Below are positions 9,271 through 20,200 of a DNA stretch of 64,000 nt, one piece after another (position 1 is the first letter of the stretch; every line of letters begins with the position of its first letter). The stretch is from positions 248,001 to 312,000 of the forward strand of contig NZ_JACXAA010000001.1 of NCBI RefSeq assembly GCF_014699035.1. Direction: 5' to 3'. The translations under genes were made by a program, and so were the position numbers. Below the pieces are notes generated by a model. The model worked only from the letters and a program-made list of their open reading frames with translations, made no database searches and was not told the DNA's origin. Source of the DNA: Spirosoma validum (lineage in GTDB: Bacteria; Bacteroidota; Bacteroidia; Cytophagales; Spirosomataceae).

Positions 9271-10914
9271 CTACTTCGGATTCTTGACGGCTGCACTGCC
9301 ATCAGCCGGCTTGTTATAAACCAGTTCATTATCGGGTACATCCCAGTAATCCAGGAAGTTATAATTAATCGTTGCCTTTGTACTGACCTTACCCGCTTTG
9401 TCAACAACGACTGCGTTAGTACGTCCGCCACCCTTCGATACGTCGTCAATAACCCCCCATCGACGGGCATCATAGAACGACAGGTTTCGGAAAGCCAGGC
9501 CGACCCGGCGTTCCCGCCGAAGCTCTTCTTTAGCCTGATCAAGCGTTAGGCTCGTACCGGCCACGGCAGCTAAGCCAGCTCCCTGTGCCTTCCGAACAGC
9601 GTCGATTGACTTGAGACCATCCTCAATTTTCCCCGTATTGATAAGCGCTTCAGCTTTCATCAGCTCATTCTCTTCGTAGCTGCCGGCCAGATATAGTTCT
9701 GTTCCACCTGCTGTCCGGTCACTTAACGTAGCTACACCCGCTAATTTCTTGCCTCCGTCAACTAAAGCCCAGCGGGTGTTGAATGCATTCCCCCGGCTAC
9801 TCTCGCCAATCCAGGGCGTAGCACGCTGCGTGAAGTTGTTGGCCAACCGCTGATCGCCTGTTTTATAATCCTGAATCAATCGCTCACTGATTTTGTACGT
9901 AGCGCCACCGGACGGATCACCCGTTGCTTTAGCCGCTACGGTACCCGTTTGTGGATTCAGGAAGTCACCATTCTGATTCGAGCGACCGGTGAAAACATTA
10001 TCTGTAGCGCCAATCCCATCATTCGTCAGCGTCAGAATTTGCGCCCATTGAGCAGCTGTCAGACTCTTCGATGGCGTGTTTACCAAAAGATTGCGAGCCT
10101 TTAAGGTATTAATGTTGTGTTTCCACATATCCGGCGTTGGCACGCCCCCTTTCCCTACCTGATTGAAGGCTGGAATAAGCTGTGTCATCACTGCTGTATA
10201 ATCCGTTGAACTGGCTGTTAATAAAGCGGCCGCCTTATCTAAGTTAGCGTTTGCCTCTTCAATCAGCTTCTCTTTCGTTACGTAGTTATTATTGGTTCCG
10301 TTGGCCTCATTTACAATGAGACCGGCATAGTAGATCGATCCTAAACGAGAATAAGCAAACCCCTTCCACCAATAAGCCCACGCCTGAATCGCGGCTTTCT
10401 TAGCAGCAGCATTGCCCGTAAACGTAACCTGATCCGCCAGAGCCAGCACTTTATTCATCTGGCTGTTGAGCGAATACATATACCACCATTCGTGGAACAG
10501 GAAATTGGAACCCTGATTGGAATTGAAATTAGCCAGCTGGCGGATCAATGCATATTGCGTGTTAGGCGCATTCGGATTAAGCACCTTTGAACCATCGTCC
10601 AGAATAACGTAGTCAGGCGCCCCCACTTGATTACCAAACTGGTTAGCGGCTTCTTCGCCGACAATATCTCCCATCAGTTCGTGGAAACCCATTGCTCCCG
10701 ACCAAAAATAGCCAGGAACACCGTCGTAGAGATCCGTTTTAATCTCTTTACTGCCATTGATATAAGCAGCTCCCTGAGCAAAACTGATAATACCGGCTTC
10801 GGTATTGGCACTTGTTGTGAGCGGCTGGTTCGGGTTTTTTACGTCCAGTTGCTCTTTGCAGGACGTAGCAAAACCCAGTATCAGCGCTGCTACTAAAATT
10901 TGTATCTTTTTCAT
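9271..10914 (-). CDS. SusD/RagB-family outer-membrane lipoprotein (operon 2)
   Basis: Predicted 547-residue SusD-type lipoprotein. The ATG at 10914 gives a signal peptide MKKIQILVAALILGF with lipobox ATSC and then KEQLDVKNPNQP, a common SusD mature N-terminus. Helical TPR-like segments are visible (AIQAWAYWWKGFAYSRLGSIYY, with the Trp-rich motif), and the C-terminal family signature appears as YEENELMKAEALINTGK, KEELRRERRVGLAFRNLSFYDARRWG and a terminal DVPDNEL. It lies 81 bases after susC of operon 2 and is followed by a terminator, so this is a two-gene SusCD unit with no hydrolase or extra lipoprotein attached. The substrate cannot be inferred. Confidence 0.92.
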   Translation of the reverse strand: MKKIQILVAALILGFATSCKEQLDVKNPNQPLTTSANTEAGIISFAQGAAYINGSKEIKTDLYDGVPGYFWSGAMGFHELMGDIVGEEAANQFGNQVGAPDYVILDDGSKVLNPNAPNTQYALIRQLANFNSNQGSNFLFHEWWYMYSLNSQMNKVLALADQVTFTGNAAAKKAAIQAWAYWWKGFAYSRLGSIYYAGLIVNEANGTNNNYVTKEKLIEEANANLDKAAALLTASSTDYTAVMTQLIPAFNQVGKGGVPTPDMWKHNINTLKARNLLVNTPSKSLTAAQWAQILTLTNDGIGATDNVFTGRSNQNGDFLNPQTGTVAAKATGDPSGGATYKISERLIQDYKTGDQRLANNFTQRATPWIGESSRGNAFNTRWALVDGGKKLAGVATLSDRTAGGTELYLAGSYEENELMKAEALINTGKIEDGLKSIDAVRKAQGAGLAAVAGTSLTLDQAKEELRRERRVGLAFRNLSFYDARRWGVIDDVSKGGGRTNAVVVDKAGKVSTKATINYNFLDYWDVPDNELVYNKPADGSAAVKNPK

Positions 10915-10995
10915 TGATAAGTCATTGAAGATTTGTCGACAGGATGGCATACAAGAGAAAAGTTTTCTCGTCTCTATCATCCTTCTTCCGAAAAA

Positions 10996-13900
10996 TTAAA
11001 GACCAATATTAAGCGTAGCCTGATACGAACGCAGGTTCGGCATGGTGTTGTGATCGGTACCACGATCCCAGGCTGAGCTACCCGTACCCGAGCTAACTTC
11101 CGGATCAAAGCCGGTATACTTGGTGAAGGTTAACAGATTACGACCCGAAAACACTAATTGCGCCCGACGTAGCACCGGTACGTTCACAACTTTACTCAGG
11201 TCAAAGCCAATCTGCACGTTCCGCAACCGCACGAACGAAGCATCTTCGTAGAAATAATCTTTCGTACCGTTCGCCTGCCGTTGGGCATATACACCCCGGT
11301 AGAAGGCCGTCCAGGCACCTGTATTTCCATCAATCGTGATCGGGTTGGCGTAGTCGGCATGGATACCATCCCGATACATCCACTCTTTCGTCTGATTATA
11401 AATGTGGCTACCCTGAACCCAGTCGAACTGGAAACCGAATGTCAGGAAGTTTTTGAAGGTAAAGTCGTTAATGAACGACATGTTGAACGTCGGGTTCGGA
11501 TCGCCAAAACTGTATTTATTCGCGGAGAAGAAGGGCTGTTTGGTCGTTTTGCTCACCACGATTCCATTGCTGGCTACGGTGTAGTTGGCCTGCTGATCGG
11601 CTGGGATGAGCAGGTTTCCGGCCGGGTCCTTCTGATCGAGCGAATGAACTGTTACGTAGCCGTATAACTGACCGATTTTCTCACCAGCTTTTAATACGTA
11701 GTTCGAACTACCGGCACTCGACAACACAACGACTTCAGCATTGTTTTTAACAGCCGTAATCTTCGAGGTTTGTCTACCGAAATTGGTCGTTAGATTCCAC
11801 GAAAAATCTTTCGTCCGAACAATGGTTGCATTCAACGACGCCTGGAAACCATTGGATGCCAGTGAGAACGCATTATCTTTTATGGAATTGATTCCAGAAG
11901 ACGGAATGGCACTTACATCGAAAATGGCGTTTTTCGTCGAACGATCCCAATACGTAGCTGATAAGCGAATACTGCTTAACCAGTTCGAGGTTTTTGAAGG
12001 CGTAAACGCTAGGTCAGCTCCAATTTCAAGTTCCGAAGAAACCTCTACGTCCAGATCAGGATTTGGCTGGCTGGCAGGTGTATAAAGCGCATTAGACGTA
12101 CCTAACGTTACAGCACTCAAAACCTGATACCGATCAAACGGTCTTGGCTGAATACCAGCCTGCCCGTAGGCGGCCCGAACTTTTAACTCAGGCAAGAAAC
12201 CAGCCACCGAACTGTTCTCCCAGAATTTCAGTGCCGATAGCCGGAAATAAGCATCACCACGCGGGAACGTGAATGGTTCGGAACCACTACCGAACGCCGA
12301 TGAGTAATCGGTCCGGAAACCGCCCGAAATACCCGCCAGTTCACCAAAGTCGATACGCTGGTTGAAAACATAGCCATACGTAATAAATGGTTCAGTGTAA
12401 TCACCGCCACCGGGAAGCCCTGGCCGTCCAGAGGATGCAGCTACTATCCCAGGGACTCGGAAAGTAGACGACTGAGCAGCCGTAAAGGGTTCGTAGGTTG
12501 GTAACCCTAATGTGTACGTATAGAACTGATGAAAGTTCCGGTTACGATAATCAAACGAAAGCTGCGTACTGGTCCGGATCGGAATGGACAATTTAAAATC
12601 GTTCTGGAAATCGGTATTGATAAATGCACTGGCCAGGAAGTTCTGATACGTCGTGGTCATGCTGTTGTTATCAATCTCACCCGACGGATCGTTGGCAAAA
12701 TAGCCCCGATAGCTGTTGTTGTTGAGCGCTATTACGTTCCGGTTTTTGGTCTGATTCGGATAGGTTGTTACGATTTCCTGCTTCGAGTAGTTGACCCCGT
12801 ACTTAGCGTCAAGATCCAGGAATTTATTGACTTTGTAGTTCAGATTGAAGTTCTGAATCACGTCCACTTTGTTATCCTTGTTGTTGGTGTATCTCTGCCA
12901 GTAGCCAGGATTGTTGTGGTTTACCCCCACGGCATCGCCATAATATACACCGGGATTTCCATCGGGGTCCAGTGCCGAGAAATCGGCAAAAGGCCGGGCG
13001 TTATTAACCGCGTACATAATGAGTCGATCATTTGTCTTGATCGTGCTTCTTGTATAGACCAGTTGCGTGGTTGTCCGGAAGGTAAGCCCTTTGGCTAACT
13101 GAATGCCAATATTTGACATCAGATTACTCCGTTGATAATTTCCGTTGTTGATGACGTTACTTTCCTGCTGGTTATTTGATGCCGATATGGCAAAGTCAAC
13201 TTTTTCGCTACCGCCCGTCAACGCAACGCTATTGTTGTACGTATTCGAAGGACGGAAGAAGTACGCGTAATGATCGTAATATTTCAGATTGGCATTGTAA
13301 GGCTTATCCGCTTTGTTGTTTACGTCAAGCGGATTGTACTGCACGTTTTCGCTATACAGCAACGTATTCGGGTTGAATTCAAGCGGCCTGGTCGACGTGC
13401 CGATAACATTATTACTGCCATCGACGATGAACCCATGATTTTGCGATTTAGCGACACCACCGACGTTCAGATATTCGCTTCGCGTAATGCTCGATGAAAC
13501 ATCAACGTTCAGTCGACCGGTTTTTCCTTTCTTGGTAAATACCTGAATAACGCCGTTGGCGCCCTGCGCTCCATACAACGTAGCGGCCGCAGCCCCCTGA
13601 ACAATCTCGACCCGATCAATGGTATTTGGGTCAATGCTGCTCAGCAAAGCAGTTGGGTTATTATTAAGGTTACCGTTTGAATCGTAGTTGGTCGCATCGA
13701 CCTGCACCCCATCAATCAGCAGAATGGGCGCGGTTCCGCGATTGATGGTATTGATCCCTCGAAGCACAATGTTTACAGGAGCGCCCGGCGTACCGTTTCC
13801 ACTGGAAATCTGTGCTCCCGCAATCTTACCCACTAAAGCCTGATCAATCGAAGCCGTGGGTGTCTGCGGCAGATTCTTTGAGGAGACCGCTTCAACGGCG

Positions 13901-14268
13901 ATGCCTAACTTCCGCTTATCGGTAGCTACGCCAACTCCGGTCACAACAACTTCTGAAAGCTGACGGTTGTCGGCCACCAGTTTTACGTTTACTTCAGACT
14001 GATTACCGACCGCAACTTCCTGCGTAGTAACCCCCACGAAACTAAATACCAGCGTAGCGGCTCTGTCGCTGGGAATTTCAACACTATACGTACCGGCAGC
14101 ATCGGTGTTCGAGCCCTTAGCTGTGCCTTTTAGCACAACCGAAACACCCGGCAAAGGCAAACCATCTTCAGCTGAGGTTACCTTACCCGTAACCCGCCGG
14201 TCCTGGGCCCACGCAGTGGACCAGAGTGAGCATACCAAGAGGAAACTCACTGATAGAATTCTACTCAT
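10996..14268 (-). CDS. SusC/RagA-family TonB-dependent outer-membrane channel (operon 2)
   Basis: Predicted 1090-residue SusC-type transporter. The ATG opens a signal peptide MSRILSVSFLLVCSLW ending AWA-Q. Next come a carboxypeptidase-regulatory-like domain (GKVTSAEDGLPLPGVSVVLKG), the linker LSEVVVTGVGVATDKRKLG, the plug (GNGTPGAPVNIVLRGINTI, PILLIDGVQVDA, DRVEIVQGAAAATLYGAQG) and a long beta barrel. It ends in Leu (ATLNIGL), an acceptable hydrophobic terminus but not the usual Phe. Its N-terminal 100 residues closely match the SusC of operon 3, suggesting the two arose by duplication and later diverged in the barrel. A good promoter lies about 40 bases upstream. It acts with the SusD encoded 81 bases downstream. 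Confidence 0.95.
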   Translation of the reverse strand: MSRILSVSFLLVCSLWSTAWAQDRRVTGKVTSAEDGLPLPGVSVVLKGTAKGSNTDAAGTYSVEIPSDRAATLVFSFVGVTTQEVAVGNQSEVNVKLVADNRQLSEVVVTGVGVATDKRKLGIAVEAVSSKNLPQTPTASIDQALVGKIAGAQISSGNGTPGAPVNIVLRGINTINRGTAPILLIDGVQVDATNYDSNGNLNNNPTALLSSIDPNTIDRVEIVQGAAAATLYGAQGANGVIQVFTKKGKTGRLNVDVSSSITRSEYLNVGGVAKSQNHGFIVDGSNNVIGTSTRPLEFNPNTLLYSENVQYNPLDVNNKADKPYNANLKYYDHYAYFFRPSNTYNNSVALTGGSEKVDFAISASNNQQESNVINNGNYQRSNLMSNIGIQLAKGLTFRTTTQLVYTRSTIKTNDRLIMYAVNNARPFADFSALDPDGNPGVYYGDAVGVNHNNPGYWQRYTNNKDNKVDVIQNFNLNYKVNKFLDLDAKYGVNYSKQEIVTTYPNQTKNRNVIALNNNSYRGYFANDPSGEIDNNSMTTTYQNFLASAFINTDFQNDFKLSIPIRTSTQLSFDYRNRNFHQFYTYTLGLPTYEPFTAAQSSTFRVPGIVAASSGRPGLPGGGDYTEPFITYGYVFNQRIDFGELAGISGGFRTDYSSAFGSGSEPFTFPRGDAYFRLSALKFWENSSVAGFLPELKVRAAYGQAGIQPRPFDRYQVLSAVTLGTSNALYTPASQPNPDLDVEVSSELEIGADLAFTPSKTSNWLSSIRLSATYWDRSTKNAIFDVSAIPSSGINSIKDNAFSLASNGFQASLNATIVRTKDFSWNLTTNFGRQTSKITAVKNNAEVVVLSSAGSSNYVLKAGEKIGQLYGYVTVHSLDQKDPAGNLLIPADQQANYTVASNGIVVSKTTKQPFFSANKYSFGDPNPTFNMSFINDFTFKNFLTFGFQFDWVQGSHIYNQTKEWMYRDGIHADYANPITIDGNTGAWTAFYRGVYAQRQANGTKDYFYEDASFVRLRNVQIGFDLSKVVNVPVLRRAQLVFSGRNLLTFTKYTGFDPEVSSGTGSSAWDRGTDHNTMPNLRSYQATLNIGL

Positions 14269-14307
14269 TTACATCTGAGGTTAGTTAAAAAAACATGTTT
14301 GTATCTA

Positions 14308-14339
14308 CAAAACTAGATAACGGAAAAATACAATACAAA
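14308..14339 (-). promoter_or_regulatory. Bacteroidota-type promoter of SusCD operon 2
   Basis: On the minus strand TTTG (14336-14339) is followed after exactly 20 bases by TAGTTTTG (14308-14315), a full match to the -33 TTTG / -7 TAnnTTTG pattern used by the Bacteroidota primary sigma factor. It lies about 40 bases upstream of the susC ATG at 14268, leaving a short AT-rich leader. Confidence 0.65.
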
Positions 14340-14811
14340 TTTTTTGTCTAGAAACTAATCAACAGATAATCATTTGCAGTATTGCAGATAACACAAAACA
14401 ATATTTTGATCTATCAATCATTAAGATTCAATTAAAAACACAATTAGTCCATTTCTCGACTATAAAACCTGGGGGAATTTAACTAAGTAATTGCTGTACC
14501 TTTTTTGTCAGCTAGGAATAGTTCAATTCGAAAAGAAAAACCAGTAAAGACAGATCTTATTATAGTTATGTTGCACCAGAAAGAGCGCTTCTGAAAAAAC
14601 TTTTATAATCTATCCGCAGAAGTGAATTTCTGGGTGTATAAACTTGATCTTGCTGTACTTACATTATCTTTTTTAGAAACAAACAGCTTCTTCCAAGCGA
14701 CAATTATCCACATTTAGATACCAAACGTTCGGCAGCGTATTGGGCGGACGTATCTCTGCTGGTAACTACAGCCGAATGGAATTGCTCGTGATCGTATCAC
14801 TGATAAAAAAA

Positions 14812-14840
14812 TAAAGAGACCAAGTTAGTTGGTCTCTTTA
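14812..14840 (-). terminator. Terminator of SusCD operon 3
   Basis: A perfect 12-bp stem (14812-14823 and 14829-14840) with a 5-base loop stands 29 bases after the last gene of operon 3. On the minus strand it is followed by a T-rich run (ATTTTTT), as expected for an intrinsic terminator. Confidence 0.88.
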
Positions 14841-14869
14841 CTGCATAGAACTGCTTCAACTAGCTGATA

Positions 14870-15436
14870 CTAGTTCACTACATTCAGACGATACAAGAAA
14901 GGCGTTGTGAAGAAAGGGCCGCTCGTGACGTCCGCATACGTATTGGCGGCAGAGAATGATCGTCCATTGGTCAATTTCATAGTGCCGCTGATCTCAAAAC
15001 GATCGCCGTTAGAAATATCAGCATCAACCAGCTTGGTGGCCGTCATAGCCTCCGTGCCTGTAACCGCTATCGTTGATCGTGGATAACCCGTCGTTGGGTC
15101 TTTGGTGAACGAAGAAGCCGCCAGTGATTTCAACGCTACGTAGGCAGTCGTTTTTGTACCGTTGGCTGGAGTAGCATCGACAAAGCGGATCGTCAAATCA
15201 TACGACGCAAATAGCGCCCCTTTATCCTGGGTAACGGCTTCGGCCAGAAACTCCATCTTCGTGCCACCCATGTTCGCTTTGCTGACATTGAACGTAGTGG
15301 TCGTGACGGGGTAAGGTGTAACGGTCCGAACATAGCCTCCATGTTCCAAAGCCGGTTCATCAATCTTACTAATTATATCCGTCTTACAAGCCAGAGCCAA
15401 CGAGCTCAACAACAGAAAAGTCAGACAATTTTTCAT
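14870..15436 (-). CDS. SusCD-operon lipoprotein, unknown function
   Basis: Predicted 188-residue lipoprotein, last gene of operon 3. The ATG at 15436 opens a type II signal peptide MKNCLTFLLLSSLA with lipobox ALAC, followed by KTDIISKIDEPALEHGGYVRTV. The rest is beta-rich with two approximate halves, one around MGGTKMEFLAEAV and one around DRFEISGTMKLTNGR, and no cysteines after the lipobox. The sequence resembles the small lipoproteins that regularly follow SusD-like_2 genes in Cytophagales, though I cannot name the family. It is 57 bases downstream of the SusD-like gene and directly before the terminator. A role in the same surface uptake complex is inferred from position only. Confidence 0.75.
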   Translation of the reverse strand: MKNCLTFLLLSSLALACKTDIISKIDEPALEHGGYVRTVTPYPVTTTTFNVSKANMGGTKMEFLAEAVTQDKGALFASYDLTIRFVDATPANGTKTTAYVALKSLAASSFTKDPTTGYPRSTIAVTGTEAMTATKLVDADISNGDRFEISGTMKLTNGRSFSAANTYADVTSGPFFTTPFLYRLNVVN

Positions 15437-15493
15437 CAGTAATCTATTTTTGACAAGTTCCATATATAGTTCTAAAAAACTGAATATCAGGTA

Positions 15494-17140
15494 TTATTTC
15501 AACAAACCAGCTGTGTTATTATCCCAGAAAATAGGCGTCGTCAGGTTCGCTTTCTGCTTGGCATTTGCGTTTCTCGTAATGTACGTTGATGGGTAATAAT
15601 ACGAGCGGGGAAATGCGCCAGCGTTCGGATCGAGACCAGGCTGCTGATTGGCTGGTTTGCCCGTGCGACGGTATAGGTTATACGATTCAACACCGTTGCC
15701 ATGCAGCGACAGCCAGTATTCGGTCGCAATGATGTTCAGTCTGGCATCGGCTGTTGTTGCCGCATCATAATCCGCCAGAACTTTGTTGACGTAGCGGGTT
15801 ACCTGATCAGCCCAGACGATGTTATTGGCGGATTCGAACGTCGAAATTTTAGCGCTTTCAATGGTTCCCAGAGCGAAGGTTCTAATATCTGCCATTGACT
15901 TCTCGACAGCTGATTTCAGTAAATCCTTTGCTACGCCAGTTGTTCCCAGCGTCAATGCTGATTCAGCCAGCATAAAATCGACAAACGAACGTAGCATAAT
16001 CGGGTGAATACCAGCCCCACCAGCACCGGCGCCCAGCGAAACCGGAACACCCGCGTCGTTATCATACAGACCACCGGCCGGATAAAGGCCCCAGGCGGTA
16101 CGTAATAAACCATCGGGTGGAATGCCCGCGTTATTGAGGTGATCACGACCCCAGTAGCCAACCGTGCTGGGTAAGCAAAAGACGTCTGCATCCGAATAAT
16201 GGGCTGGCTTAGTGCTTGTTACGCAGGGAAGTGCATTCACATCCGTTGGGTTTCTAACCGTCTGGCGATAAAAATAAAACCGGATACGTGGATCCTGAAA
16301 GCCTTTCGACGAATACAGCGCTCCCATGTACGAGTTTGACTGATAATCACCGCCACCCGTTGGTGAGTACTGACCCGCATAGCGATTATGCCTTGTATCG
16401 GGGTTTGTCAGATTCGAACCAAACTTGAACGTAAAATTTTGCGTAGCGGTCGAAATGAGTTTACCACCTGCAATGAGGGCATTGATCGCCGTTGTTGCGC
16501 CTGCTCTGTCGATTAACCGACGGTTCAGATACGCTTTTAATTTCAGCGTGTTAGCCGCCCGTGTCCAGTTGTCGACGTTTCCTGCATAAATCAGATCGTT
16601 CGTTGCAGCGGCTTTGGAGGTGGCCGCAAAATTGGCGATGGCTTTGTCCAGTTCTGCCAGGGCCGCCGTATAAATGCTTTCGCCCGAATCGACGCCGGGG
16701 TTGAAATTAGTTGCATCAATCGCCTGCGTGTACGGAACATCTCCAAACGCATCAACCAGATTAAGCAGAACCGAAGCTCGTAAGGTGCGCGCAATACCCG
16801 CATGAACGAACAACTCGCCCGTTTCGGCCAGTGGAATCAGCGTTTTCACATCCGTCATTAAGCCCGCATAGGAGGTATTCCAGGCACCATCGAAGTTACC
16901 AGGCGAAACGGCGTTATCGTAAATAGCCGACCCCTGATTGAGCAGGCGCGTCAGGCGCATACCCGGATCACTCATCTGGTTGAAGTGGTCTTTATAACTG
17001 ATCTCAATGGAATTGAGCAGGTAATTTATGTCGGTGTTGTTTGTCGTTACCGCGTTCGGATTGTCGAGCAAATCCAGTTTACAGGAACTGACAACAACAG
17101 CACACACGATCAGTATACTGGTGCTTATTTTCTTGATCAT
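15494..17140 (-). CDS. SusD-like_2 outer-membrane lipoprotein (operon 3)
   Basis: Predicted 548-residue lipoprotein of the SusD-like_2 type. The start gives MIKKISTSILIVCAVVV with lipobox SSC and the mature N-terminus KLDLLDNPNAVT, typical of this class. Visible family features are MRLTRLLNQGSAIYDN, the segment LRASVLLNLVDAFGDVPYTQA (the TPR-like helix with the FGDVPY motif), WTRAANTLKLKAYLNRRLID, and the C-terminal EYWLSLHGNGVESYNLYRRTGKP with RSYYYPS. This class pairs with long SusC proteins and is more common in environmental Bacteroidota than the classic starch-binding SusD. It lies 72 bases after susC and 57 bases before the small lipoprotein gene. The imported compound is unknown. Confidence 0.92.
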   Translation of the reverse strand: MIKKISTSILIVCAVVVSSCKLDLLDNPNAVTTNNTDINYLLNSIEISYKDHFNQMSDPGMRLTRLLNQGSAIYDNAVSPGNFDGAWNTSYAGLMTDVKTLIPLAETGELFVHAGIARTLRASVLLNLVDAFGDVPYTQAIDATNFNPGVDSGESIYTAALAELDKAIANFAATSKAAATNDLIYAGNVDNWTRAANTLKLKAYLNRRLIDRAGATTAINALIAGGKLISTATQNFTFKFGSNLTNPDTRHNRYAGQYSPTGGGDYQSNSYMGALYSSKGFQDPRIRFYFYRQTVRNPTDVNALPCVTSTKPAHYSDADVFCLPSTVGYWGRDHLNNAGIPPDGLLRTAWGLYPAGGLYDNDAGVPVSLGAGAGGAGIHPIMLRSFVDFMLAESALTLGTTGVAKDLLKSAVEKSMADIRTFALGTIESAKISTFESANNIVWADQVTRYVNKVLADYDAATTADARLNIIATEYWLSLHGNGVESYNLYRRTGKPANQQPGLDPNAGAFPRSYYYPSTYITRNANAKQKANLTTPIFWDNNTAGLLK

Positions 17141-17212
17141 CGTAACAAGGATTGACGTAAGAGATCGAACGATACGTAGTTAGTACTAGCGCATTACGTT
17201 CTGCCTTACTGT

Positions 17213-20200
17213 TTAGAAAGTTATTTTTAACGTACCGCCCAGACGTAGTGAGCTTGGTCCCGTCAGGAACTCAAAGCCTAACCCGTTCCCAACACCCAGA
17301 CCCAGATTATCCGTATCGAAGTTTAATCCCTTGGGGAAATGAATCGCCCGATACCAGATGTTGTTACCAGTCAGAGCAATCGATGCGCCCTTGATCGACA
17401 CTTTGCTCAACAACCGCTTAGGAAGTTGGTAAGAGAGTGTCACCTCCTGCAAACGAATGGTCGACCCGTCGAAAATCCGGCCTTCATCACCAAAGAAATA
17501 GTAGTTGTCGAAGTAGAAATTGGGCGTAGCGATCTGAATGTCGTTCGGAGTCCCGTCTGAATTCTTCACGCCCGGAATGATCATGGTTTGCGCCCGGTCG
17601 AAGCCCGCTTCGAGACTGTTGTCGATAGTTAAGCCACGGCCCAGCAAAGCACCCGCCGTTGTGGCATACATAGCGCCCCCGTGGCGGTACGACCACATCA
17701 TATTCAGCGATAAACCTTTAAAGTTAAACGTATTGATCAGGCTGGATGTAAAAGCTGGATTCGGATCACCCAGCACAATTGGCGAGGTGGTAGTCAGTAA
17801 AAACCCGCGGGCATCGATCAGGTATTGGCCCTGTTCGTTACGTCGGTACCCAGTTCCTTTGATCACGTTAAAGGGCTGACCCACAACGGCGTAATTACCT
17901 AAAGAGCCACCAAATCCGGAAATCTGCACTTCCTGAAGCGTACCACCCAGGTCAAGTACTTTTGGTATGTTACGTGAGAACACGCCGGTAACATCCCATG
18001 AGAAAGCAGCTGTTTTAACGGGTGTTCCTGAAACACTGATTTCAATCCCTTCGTTACGTATTTTCCCGATGTTAATTGTCGTAGCGGTATAGCCGGTAGA
18101 AGCATCTAACGGCGTGTTTGTAATTAAATCACGGGTAGTACGCTGGTAACCTGTAACATCGAAACTCAACTTGTTATTGAAGAGTCGTCCTTCAATCCCC
18201 AGCTCGATCTCCTGGTGCAATTCAGGTTTCAGGTTCGGATTTCCCAATACGTTATCAACCGAATGCGTTTGGACCGTTGTACCCGATGAGTTCAACCAGC
18301 CTCTGGCATTCTGATTCAGTACGCTTCGGGTGCTGTAGGGGTTCGGGAAACCAGCTGATGTCCCTATTCCGGCTCTGATTTTCAGGAAATTCAGTACGTT
18401 GTTAGCCCGTAAACCCGCGAAGGCCGAAGTCGGCACGAACGAGAGGCTAGCCGACGGATAAAAAATCTGGCGGTTGGCAACTTCAACCGTAGAGGTCCAG
18501 TCGTTCCGGGCGGCCAGGTTCAAAAAGAGGTAGTCATTGATATCAGCCGTTACTTCGCCGAAGACCCCAATTCGGGTTTGTTCAACTTCACCGTTGTACG
18601 CTACGTTATCAATGAAGTTGTTATGCCGGAATAAATTTCGGGCCAGCTGATTCTGACTAACAACAAAACTGTAGTTCGTTCTATCGTTACGCATGTTGCC
18701 ACCGAGCCGGGCCGACAGCGTAAACCGCTCACCTACGGGTTTGGTATAGGACAAGATCATGCTGTTGTCCCAGATCGTATTCCGAACATCGTAGGTGTTA
18801 TAAAAACCATTGACGAAGTCGACCCCGCCTTTGTTGAATTTATACTCCTGGCTTTCATTATACGTATCTAAACCAACTTTGTATAATAGAATCAGATCTT
18901 TGGCGATGTCGTAAGTCAGGTTGGTCGTTGTGAAGAATCGATTGACCACGCCCGTCGTTTTATAATTTTTTAGAATCCAGCGGGGATTCGGAATGTCGTT
19001 ACCCGACCGAAAATAAACCGTACTAAGATCTACCGGGCTCTCGAACGGCCAGCCCATTAAATCGACCTGGCGGGGCGTGAACATCACATTGGCCAGTACC
19101 GACGGGAAACCACCCAATGTGTTATTTCCCTGCGCTGCGTTCAATGGCGGTGAGAGCTGGTCGGTGTTAGCGTAGTTAAACGATACATTGGCGCTAAGTT
19201 TTTTGCTCAGCTGCGCTCGTAAACCCATCCCCAGATTTAACTTGGTTAGACCGTTTTCGGGTATGTAGCCCTGTTCTTTGTTATAGCCTGCTGAAATGTT
19301 ATAACCCACTTTTTCACTTCCTCCCGATATATTCAGCGAGGTATTCGATATAATCCCGGTCCGGAAGAAATCCTTCACGTTATCGGGGTAGATCTGCATT
19401 TTGTAGGGTGTAACCGAAGCCACATACGGCGCCATGGCAGCCCTGAGGGTCGCATTGGTTAAAAAGGCGTAGGGGTGGTTTGTAAAGGCGGTATTGGTAT
19501 TCAACGCGGGGTAGTTATTTATTTCATCCAGCGTAGGGCCCCAGTTGCTAAAGAAGTAACCCAGGTTCTGCACAAATCCACCCACATAATCATTCTGATA
19601 CGTTGGCAGGTGAGCCGTGTTGGTGAAGACCGATTGCGTCACTGTAAATTCAGTAGCCCGCGCTTTCTTGCTGCCGTTTTTGGTGGTCACCAGAATGACA
19701 CCGTTTCGGCCCTGGTCGCCATACGTAACGGTTGCAGCCAGACCCTTCAGAACACTAATATTTTCGATGTTATTCGGGTCCAGATCCAGAAACCGGCTGG
19801 AGGCTGTCTGATTTCCGCCCGTGAACCCACCCTGACCGGCCAGGCCGCCCCGTGTGTTTGTGCTGGAGTTGAACGGTACCCCATCAACGACAAAAAGAGG
19901 CTGGGTTGAACCGGTAATTGAGGAGAATCCGCGAATGGTAATGTTTGTGCCCGTGCCCGATACCCCGGACGTAGCGGTGATGTTGACCCCCGGAATTTTT
20001 CCCTGCAAAATCCGGCCGACATCCGCCTGCGGGCGATCTTCAATCAATTTATTGTCTAAGGACGTAACGGCGTAACCCAACGCTTTTCGTTCCCGTACAA
20101 TTCCCTGAGCCGTAACAACAACTTCCTGAAGGCTTTTCGCATCGGCGATCAGGCTAACGTTTATTTGCGAGCGGTTACCAATTTCAATTTCCTGGCTAGC

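Larger units (their letters stand above)
14269..14869. other. 600-bp gene-free region between operons 2 and 3
   Basis: AT-rich spacer between the start of operon 2 and the end of operon 3. It holds the operon 2 promoter at 14308-14339 and the operon 3 terminator at 14812-14840. The middle, about 14400-14790, has no convincing reading frame and no strong hairpin; a short plus-strand frame ending near 14813 has no recognisable family. Confidence 0.6.

Noticed and set aside
12529-13098. 189-codon open frame on the plus strand
   Set aside because: It lies entirely inside the oppositely oriented SusC gene of operon 2 and has no recognisable domain; a shadow frame of a long barrel gene.
14690-14813. 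Possible gene remnant in the 600-bp spacer (plus frame ending RMELLVIVSLIKK)
   Set aside because: No start, no recognised family and only about 40 codons; not enough for a pseudogene call.
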